Assembly (NCBI GenBank): GCA_023259575.1
Contig: JALRHN010000072.1
Span: 1-10,223 of the forward strand
DNA: 10,223 nt
Direction: 5' to 3'
Source of the DNA: Candidatus Kapaibacterium sp.
GTDB lineage: Bacteria; Bacteroidota; Ignavibacteria; Kapaibacteriales; UBA961
Of this stretch, positions 5,992-10,223 are shown piece after piece. Under the pieces are notes generated by a model that was not told where the DNA came from, did not search any database, and was given only the letters and a program-made list of their open reading frames with translations. Every line of letters starts with the position of its first letter. Position 1 is the stretch's first letter. Made by a program: the position numbers and the translations under genes.

Positions 5992-6951
5992 ATGAAATAT
6001 TTCACTTCAGTCCATGATATTGGAAATCTAGAAGAAGCCATCAATGAAGCTAGATTATTAAAGACTAATCCTTTTGCTTATGAACACTTAGGCAAAAAGA
6101 AAATACTTGGTTTAGTATTTTTTAATCCAAGTTTAAGAACCCGAATGAGTACGCAAAAAGCTGCTTTTCATTTAGGTTTAGATTGTATGATTTTGAATGC
6201 ATCTAATGATTCTTGGACAATAGAAACACAAGACGGAATCATCATGGATGGAAAAGCCGGAGAGCATATCAAAGAAGCTGTGCCTGTGATTGCTCAGTAT
6301 TGCGATATCATTGGTATCCGAGCTTTTTCTAACCTTCACAATAGAGATGAAGATTATAATGAAATTCTACTAAATTCATTTAAAAAGTATTGTGATATTC
6401 CCATCATTAGTTTAGAATCTTCTATAAGACATCCCTTGCAATCTTTTGCAGATATTATAACAATTGAAGAACAAAAAGTTGTAAAAAAACCTAAGATTGT
6501 TCTTACTTGGGCCCCTCATCCTAAAGCTTTACCACAAGCTGTACCAAATTCTTTTACTGAGTGGATGAAGATTGCTTCTCAAGAATTAGACTATGAATTT
6601 GTCATAACGCATCCTAAAGGATATGATTTAGCAGATGAATTTTATAGAAATTGTACTGTCATCCAAAATCAAGATGAAGCGCTTGAAGGTGCAGATTTTG
6701 TGTATGCAAAAAATTGGAGTTCTTATACGGAATATGGTCAGATATTAAGCAAGGATAGCTCTTGGACAATTAACGCTGATAAAATGTCATTAACCAATAA
6801 TGCAAAATTTATGCATTGTTTACCCGTAAGACGTAATATGATCGTTACAGATGATGTTCTTGATAGCAGTCAATCTATTGTTATTCACCAAGCAAAAAAT
6901 AGAATATATTCTGCTCAGACTGTACTCAAAAGAATATTGGAATCTATGTAA
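5992..6951 (+). CDS. argF': N-acetyl/N-succinyl-ornithine transcarbamylase (ArgF')
   Basis: This enzyme moves the carbamoyl group from carbamoyl phosphate to an N-acylated ornithine, giving N-acylcitrulline. It is 319 residues from the ATG at 5992, which begins MKYFTSVHDIG like the Bacteroides enzyme and lies one base after the argC stop; a GTG at 5980 is less likely. Motifs are the carbamoyl-phosphate loop SLRTR (47-51), in place of the STRT of ordinary ornithine transcarbamylases, then W75, HPLQ (147-150), YAKNW (238-242) and HCLPVRRN (275-282). As I recall it, the sequence follows B. fragilis succinylornithine transcarbamylase closely, including RHPLQSFADIITIEE. The residue that separates the two specificities (proline 90 in the B. 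fragilis succinyl enzyme, glutamate 92 in the Xanthomonas acetyl enzyme) is glycine 90 here, so the acyl group is left open. It implies an argD elsewhere to supply the substrate. Confidence 0.93.
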   Translation: MKYFTSVHDIGNLEEAINEARLLKTNPFAYEHLGKKKILGLVFFNPSLRTRMSTQKAAFHLGLDCMILNASNDSWTIETQDGIIMDGKAGEHIKEAVPVIAQYCDIIGIRAFSNLHNRDEDYNEILLNSFKKYCDIPIISLESSIRHPLQSFADIITIEEQKVVKKPKIVLTWAPHPKALPQAVPNSFTEWMKIASQELDYEFVITHPKGYDLADEFYRNCTVIQNQDEALEGADFVYAKNWSSYTEYGQILSKDSSWTINADKMSLTNNAKFMHCLPVRRNMIVTDDVLDSSQSIVIHQAKNRIYSAQTVLKRILESM

Positions 6952-7752
6952 ATGGATATTACAATTGTAAAAATTGGTGGTAATCTTATAGATAATAATA
7001 TTCTGCTTTCTGAATTTTTATCTTCAATTTCTAGCTATGTTCTTTCTAATCAACCAATAATTCTAGTTCATGGTGGTGGATTAATCGCAAATACAATTGC
7101 AGATTCAATGGGCATATCCTATAAAATGCATAATGGAAAAAGAATCACAAATAAAGAGATGTTAGAGATTTCTGTGATGGTTTATGCTGGATCTATCAAT
7201 AAGCAGATAACAGCTGCACTTTGTTCATTGAAATGTTCTGCTATTGGATTATGTGGCGCTGATAATTCGCTAATATTAAGTGAAAGAAGACCAATAAAAG
7301 ATATTGATTATGGATATGTTGGTGATATTGTTTCAGTTAATACTAGTTTCTTGATTTCTTTATTATCCAATGGTATAATCCCTGTTATTTCGTCAATTAC
7401 AATGGATATTTCAGGGCAATTATTAAATACCAATGCAGATACCATTGCTTCTACTATTGGTATTGAACTACAAAAACATAAAGATGTGACATCAATCAGA
7501 TTAATTACGTGTTTTGATAAAATTGGTGTATTAGAAGATATACATGATAATAAGACTCGTATAGATAACTTATCATATAATCGTTTTTTAGAGTTAAAAA
7601 ATCGTGGTATTATTGATAAAGGTATGATTCCTAAGCTAGATAGTGGTTTTAAAGGAATTCATAATGGTATTAATTCAGTCATTATTACATCTTTTGTCCA
7701 TATTGATCAAGAATTGAATCATGTAAAGTGTGGAACTCAATTACAAGCTTAA
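6952..7752 (+). CDS. argB: N-acetylglutamate kinase (ArgB)
   Basis: ArgB phosphorylates the gamma-carboxylate of N-acylglutamate, the second and often feedback-controlled step. The amino-acid-kinase fold is marked by KIGGN (7-11, catalytic lysine K7), the glycine loop HGGG (40-43), GKRIT (62-66, the acylglutamate-binding region), GYVGDI (121-126), NTNADTIAS (159-167, catalytic aspartate D163) and KGMIPKLDSG (223-232, K228). At 266 residues it is of normal length, without the long N-terminal helix that arginine-inhibited hexameric forms carry, so feedback by arginine at this enzyme is doubtful (inference). The ATG abuts the stop of the transcarbamylase gene with no gap, a sign of coupled translation. 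In a succinyl pathway the same protein would act on N-succinylglutamate. Confidence 0.94.
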   Translation: MDITIVKIGGNLIDNNILLSEFLSSISSYVLSNQPIILVHGGGLIANTIADSMGISYKMHNGKRITNKEMLEISVMVYAGSINKQITAALCSLKCSAIGLCGADNSLILSERRPIKDIDYGYVGDIVSVNTSFLISLLSNGIIPVISSITMDISGQLLNTNADTIASTIGIELQKHKDVTSIRLITCFDKIGVLEDIHDNKTRIDNLSYNRFLELKNRGIIDKGMIPKLDSGFKGIHNGINSVIITSFVHIDQELNHVKCGTQLQA

Positions 7753-7757
7753 TATTT

Positions 7758-8840
7758 ATGTCGATATATACTCAAGCATTAGAACTCTTAAAACAATTAA
7801 TTGCAATTGAATCATTTAGCAAAACTGAACATAACACAGCAGAGCTTTTATTACATTCATTGCATGATCGTGGCATAGCCTCCGATATATATTTGAATAA
7901 TGTATATTCTTGTAATAGACATTATGATAATTCTTTGCCGACTTTATTATTGAATTCTCATCATGATACTGTAAAACCAGTTAATGGTTGGACTACAAAT
8001 CCATTTGAGCCACTGATAGTTGATAATACTTTAATTGGATTGGGTAGTAATGATGCCGGAGCATCACTTGTATGCCTGTGGGCAGCCTTTATCGAATTAT
8101 ATGAAGAACACTTACCATTTAATATCATACTTGCATTAACTGCAGAAGAAGAAATATTAGGAAAGAATGGTATTGAAGCCTTGCTTCCTAAACTTGGGAC
8201 AATTGACGCTGGAATTGTAGGGGAACCAACAGCTATGAACATAGCAATTGCAGAAAAAGGTTTATTAGTTCTTGATTGTTATAGTTATGGAATTGCTGGG
8301 CATGCAGCAAGAAATATTGGTAAAAATGCAATATACTCTGCAATGAAAGACATCGAATGGTTTTCTACTTTTACATTTCCTAAAATCTCAGATACTTTAG
8401 GTGAAGTAAAAATGACTGTTACTCAAATAGAATCTGGACAACAACATAATGTAATCCCCGATATATGTTCTTTTGTAGTAGATATTCGAGTTACAGATTG
8501 TTATACTCATCAAGACATCTTATCTATCATTCAACAGAATGTCTCGTGTGAAATTAAACCAAGATCTTTAAGGCTTGGCCCTTCCACATTGCCAAACAAT
8601 CACCCTTTTGTTAATACTGCTCTTACTTTGAACATAAACACTTTTGGATCTCCAACAATGAGTGACCAAGCTTTAATGAATTTTCCAACTATCAAAATGG
8701 GGCCTGGATTATCTGAGAGATCACATACTGCAAATGAATTTATCTATATAGATGAAATCAAGCAGGGAATAGATGGATATATATCTTTTATTCGCAATCT
8801 TAAAGGCCTATCAAAAAGCAATATTTTTACTATTATTTAA
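7758..8840 (+). CDS. argE': M20 metallopeptidase, N-acylcitrulline deacylase (ArgE')
   Basis: This 360-residue M20-family enzyme (ArgE/DapE/CPG2 group) has the full di-zinc centre: H68-x-D70 in SHHDTV, bridging D99 in SNDAG, the catalytic glutamate pair in TAEEEILG (from E130), E156 in GEPT and the last histidine H323 in RSHTANE. The middle segment GIAGHAARNIGKNAI (178-192) belongs to the dimerisation domain. Placed after an acylornithine transcarbamylase, it most likely releases citrulline from N-acetyl- or N-succinylcitrulline, feeding ArgG; that substrate is inferred from context, since ArgE and DapE look alike. The ATG at 7758 is five bases after the argB stop and starts right before the conserved helix; an ATG at 7728 would add ten residues and overlap argB. 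Last gene of the operon; no argH follows. Its 3' end overlaps the convergent surface-protein gene by 8 bp. Confidence 0.88.
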   Translation: MSIYTQALELLKQLIAIESFSKTEHNTAELLLHSLHDRGIASDIYLNNVYSCNRHYDNSLPTLLLNSHHDTVKPVNGWTTNPFEPLIVDNTLIGLGSNDAGASLVCLWAAFIELYEEHLPFNIILALTAEEEILGKNGIEALLPKLGTIDAGIVGEPTAMNIAIAEKGLLVLDCYSYGIAGHAARNIGKNAIYSAMKDIEWFSTFTFPKISDTLGEVKMTVTQIESGQQHNVIPDICSFVVDIRVTDCYTHQDILSIIQQNVSCEIKPRSLRLGPSTLPNNHPFVNTALTLNINTFGSPTMSDQALMNFPTIKMGPGLSERSHTANEFIYIDEIKQGIDGYISFIRNLKGLSKSNIFTII

Positions 8841-10223
8841 CAATCGAGAGAGAATACATAGACTTCCATGGGCCTGAATGTAATTCTAGGAAATATATTC
8901 CATTTGGTAATTCAGGGAGCCCAATTTTCTCTTCTATTCCTTGTATCATATAATGCTGATCACTCCAAACGGTTTGTCCTGCAATACTATATATTCTAGC
9001 ATTCATGCTTCCTGTAAAACCAGATTGAACATGCACATTATCATCTTGAACTGATACAGAAAACTGACTTTTTGACTGATTAATACCTCTTAAATTCCAA
9101 GCACATTGTTTTTGATAGGGAATTTCGATGCCACTCACAGTTGCATTTATACAAGCAGCATCAATTGTTTCTATTGACAAAGTATAAGCATTAGATAATC
9201 TTGCATCTTGAGGCAAATACAGAGTAACTGGGATAATAAAACTACCACCTTGAAGATCTGCAGACTTTATTTCATATACAATTTTGCCTTGATTATTCTT
9301 TGTATTTATTTGTAAAGATGCTGGTTTTATATCTTTAAGCATACCTAAACTACTGCAACATTCATCATACTGAATTCCTAATTCAACAGATGAAATACCA
9401 GGAGGTATTGTTAAAGTTACAGGAGAAATATCACCTGGTTTATATGAACCGTCTTGAAATAGAGAAAATGTAGCATTCACAGGTTGAGACACTTGAACAA
9501 GTACGCTATCGATAGATGAACATAAACTATTTGATCCAGTTACATAAAAAACAGTGTTTTTAGTAATTCCTTTAGCAATAGGAGAATCACTAGTTGGATT
9601 ATCTAATAAACCTGCTGGACTCCACATATATGAGGCACCACCTTTTACTGTTAATCTTGCATCTGATCCTATACAAATAATCGTGTCTTCACTAGCCTTA
9701 ATTAGTGGTTGAGGAACAACAATAACTGTTGCACTATCAGAATAGGTACAGCCATTATTAATACCAGAAACATAATATGTAGTTGTAGTTTTAGGGGCAA
9801 TTACAATTGAATCATTACTTTGATACACTTTATTAATATCAGGCGAAATTGTAAAAGAAGAACCATTTTTAACTTTTAACAAGGCAGTTTGTCCAGCGCA
9901 AATAGAAGTATCACTCTTGTCCATAATATCAATATCAGGCCTGATCTTTACATAAATACTATCCAAAGATGATAGACATCCATTTTTGATACCTTGAACA
10001 TAATACATTGTATTTTGTGAGGGCTTGGCTAAAACTGTTGAGCCTTGTTGAGAAGATAAATCTGGAGATTGCTGCCATTGATATTGGTCTGCACCTTGAA
10101 CATTTAATTGAGCTGTACCATTTTTACAAATAAGAGTATCACCACTTACTTTTATGGTTGGGATTGGATGTACAGTAACTAAAATGCTATCTGTAACAGA
10201 ACAAATACCATTGGATCCAGTCA
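8833..10223 (-). CDS. Type IX-secreted surface protein with Ig-like repeats (5' end outside window)
   Basis: The frame stays open past the in-frame ATG at 10008 to the right edge, so the gene begins outside the window; 462 residues of its C-terminal part are visible. From the right there is the end of one repeat, then three Ig/PKD-like repeats of 75-76 residues. Each has a cysteine after a DT-x-IC or DTLIC-type strand, a TYYV-like strand and a second cysteine in NGC or SLC. A different beta-rich segment of about 141 residues follows (9067-9489; contains YDECC), perhaps cohesin-like. The last 77 residues are a type IX sorting domain: ARIYSIAGQTVW, then LPELPNGIYFLELHSG and a final strand ending SIVK. 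Such proteins cross the outer membrane through the T9SS and are anchored at the surface or released. No catalytic domain is visible; adhesion is possible but not shown. The gene converges on the arginine operon. Confidence 0.85.
   Translation of the reverse strand, partial: TGSNGICSVTDSILVTVHPIPTIKVSGDTLICKNGTAQLNVQGADQYQWQQSPDLSSQQGSTVLAKPSQNTMYYVQGIKNGCLSSLDSIYVKIRPDIDIMDKSDTSICAGQTALLKVKNGSSFTISPDINKVYQSNDSIVIAPKTTTTYYVSGINNGCTYSDSATVIVVPQPLIKASEDTIICIGSDARLTVKGGASYMWSPAGLLDNPTSDSPIAKGITKNTVFYVTGSNSLCSSIDSVLVQVSQPVNATFSLFQDGSYKPGDISPVTLTIPPGISSVELGIQYDECCSSLGMLKDIKPASLQINTKNNQGKIVYEIKSADLQGGSFIIPVTLYLPQDARLSNAYTLSIETIDAACINATVSGIEIPYQKQCAWNLRGINQSKSQFSVSVQDDNVHVQSGFTGSMNARIYSIAGQTVWSDQHYMIQGIEEKIGLPELPNGIYFLELHSGPWKSMYSLSIVK
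8836..9066 (-). other. Type IX secretion C-terminal sorting domain
   Basis: The last 77 residues of the surface protein match the type A sorting domain (TIGR04183-like): an initial strand QFSVSVQDDNVHV, the central motif ARIYSIAGQTVW, the LPNGIYFLEL strand and a short final strand ending in lysine. In this system the domain guides the protein through the outer membrane and is then removed. It is the strongest marker in the window for a Bacteroidota-type host. Confidence 0.82.
9490..9714 (-). repeat. Ig-like protein repeat unit C (75 residues)
   Basis: DTIICIG, SYMWSPAGLLDNP, TVFYVTGSNSLC and SVLVQV follow the common repeat layout. The WSPAGLLDNP segment is the classic form seen in large secreted Bacteroidota proteins. 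It is the last repeat before the non-repeated segment and sorting domain. Confidence 0.72.
9715..9942 (-). repeat. Ig-like protein repeat unit B (76 residues)
   Basis: Same layout and exactly the same length as unit A: DTSICAG, then TTTTYYVSGINNGC and ATVIVV. It has lost the central tryptophan seen in the others (FTISPDI instead of MWSPAGL), so it is the most diverged copy. Confidence 0.7.
9943..10170 (-). repeat. Ig-like protein repeat unit A (76 residues)
   Basis: Begins HPIPTIKVSGDTLICKNG and ends near TMYYVQGIKNGC and IYVKI. It shares with units B and C the DT-x-IC strand, the central W/F-x-x-SP segment (YQWQQSPDL), the YYV strand and the second cysteine. Repetition is at protein level; the DNA copies are clearly diverged. 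A fourth, cut unit ends at 10171-10223 with TGSNGICSVTDSILVTV. Confidence 0.7.

Noticed and set aside
7961..8242. 93-codon open frame on the minus strand
   Set aside because: Antisense to the metal-binding part of the M20 deacylase, whose motifs are intact; a shadow frame.
7758..8840. DapE (succinyl-diaminopimelate desuccinylase) as the identity of the M20 enzyme
   Set aside because: The motifs cannot separate DapE from ArgE, but the position at the end of an arginine operon behind an acylornithine transcarbamylase favours the acylcitrulline role.
10006..10008. ATG that could be taken as the start of the right-hand surface protein
   Set aside because: It falls inside a repeat unit (in the TMYYVQG strand) and the frame stays open, with repeat sequence, to the window edge.

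Overview
This is an AT-rich window that most likely comes from a member of the Bacteroidota or the wider Bacteroidota/Chlorobiota group. The signs are: a C-terminal type IX secretion sorting domain at the right edge; an arginine pathway built around a Bacteroides-type acylornithine transcarbamylase with a Bacteroidetes-type GNAT and ArgG; a TTTG / TAnnTTTG promoter before the outer-membrane protein gene; and few Shine-Dalgarno sites. The rank below phylum cannot be settled here. The outer-membrane protein at the left edge faintly recalls Kapabacteria/Ignavibacteria proteins, which is only an impression.

Left part (1-2958, minus strand). Three genes read leftward: a YheT-like alpha/beta hydrolase, a membrane-anchored YkuE-like metallophosphoesterase, and the start of a secreted outer-membrane, probably beta-barrel, protein that runs off the left edge. 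The last has its own good candidate promoter. No common pathway is evident for the three.

Divergent intergenic region (2959-3238). It separates the hydrolase from the arginine operon. It holds two inverted repeats, a TATAAT-like box, a short reading frame that overlaps the operon start as ATGA, and an AAGGA ribosome-binding site.

Centre (3239-8840, plus strand). A very tight five-gene arginine operon: a GNAT acyltransferase fused to argininosuccinate synthase, argC, an N-acetyl/N-succinyl-ornithine transcarbamylase, argB, and an M20 acylcitrulline deacylase. Together they cover six steps. The GNAT is expected to acylate glutamate; ArgB and ArgC phosphorylate and reduce it; an aminotransferase (argD, not here) would make acylornithine; the transcarbamylase gives acylcitrulline; the M20 enzyme releases citrulline; the ArgG half makes argininosuccinate; and an argH, also not here, would finish. 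The carbamoyl group passes to an acylated ornithine, so free ornithine is not an intermediate. The GNAT-ArgG fusion and a glycine at the position that sets acetyl versus succinyl specificity are the most interesting observations.

Right part (8833-10223, minus strand). The C-terminal portion of a large secreted surface protein with tandem Ig-like repeats of about 76 residues and a type IX sorting domain. It converges on the arginine operon, and the two coding ends overlap by 8 bp. Its N-terminus is outside the window.

I saw no tRNA, rRNA, CRISPR array, insertion sequence or other mobile element.
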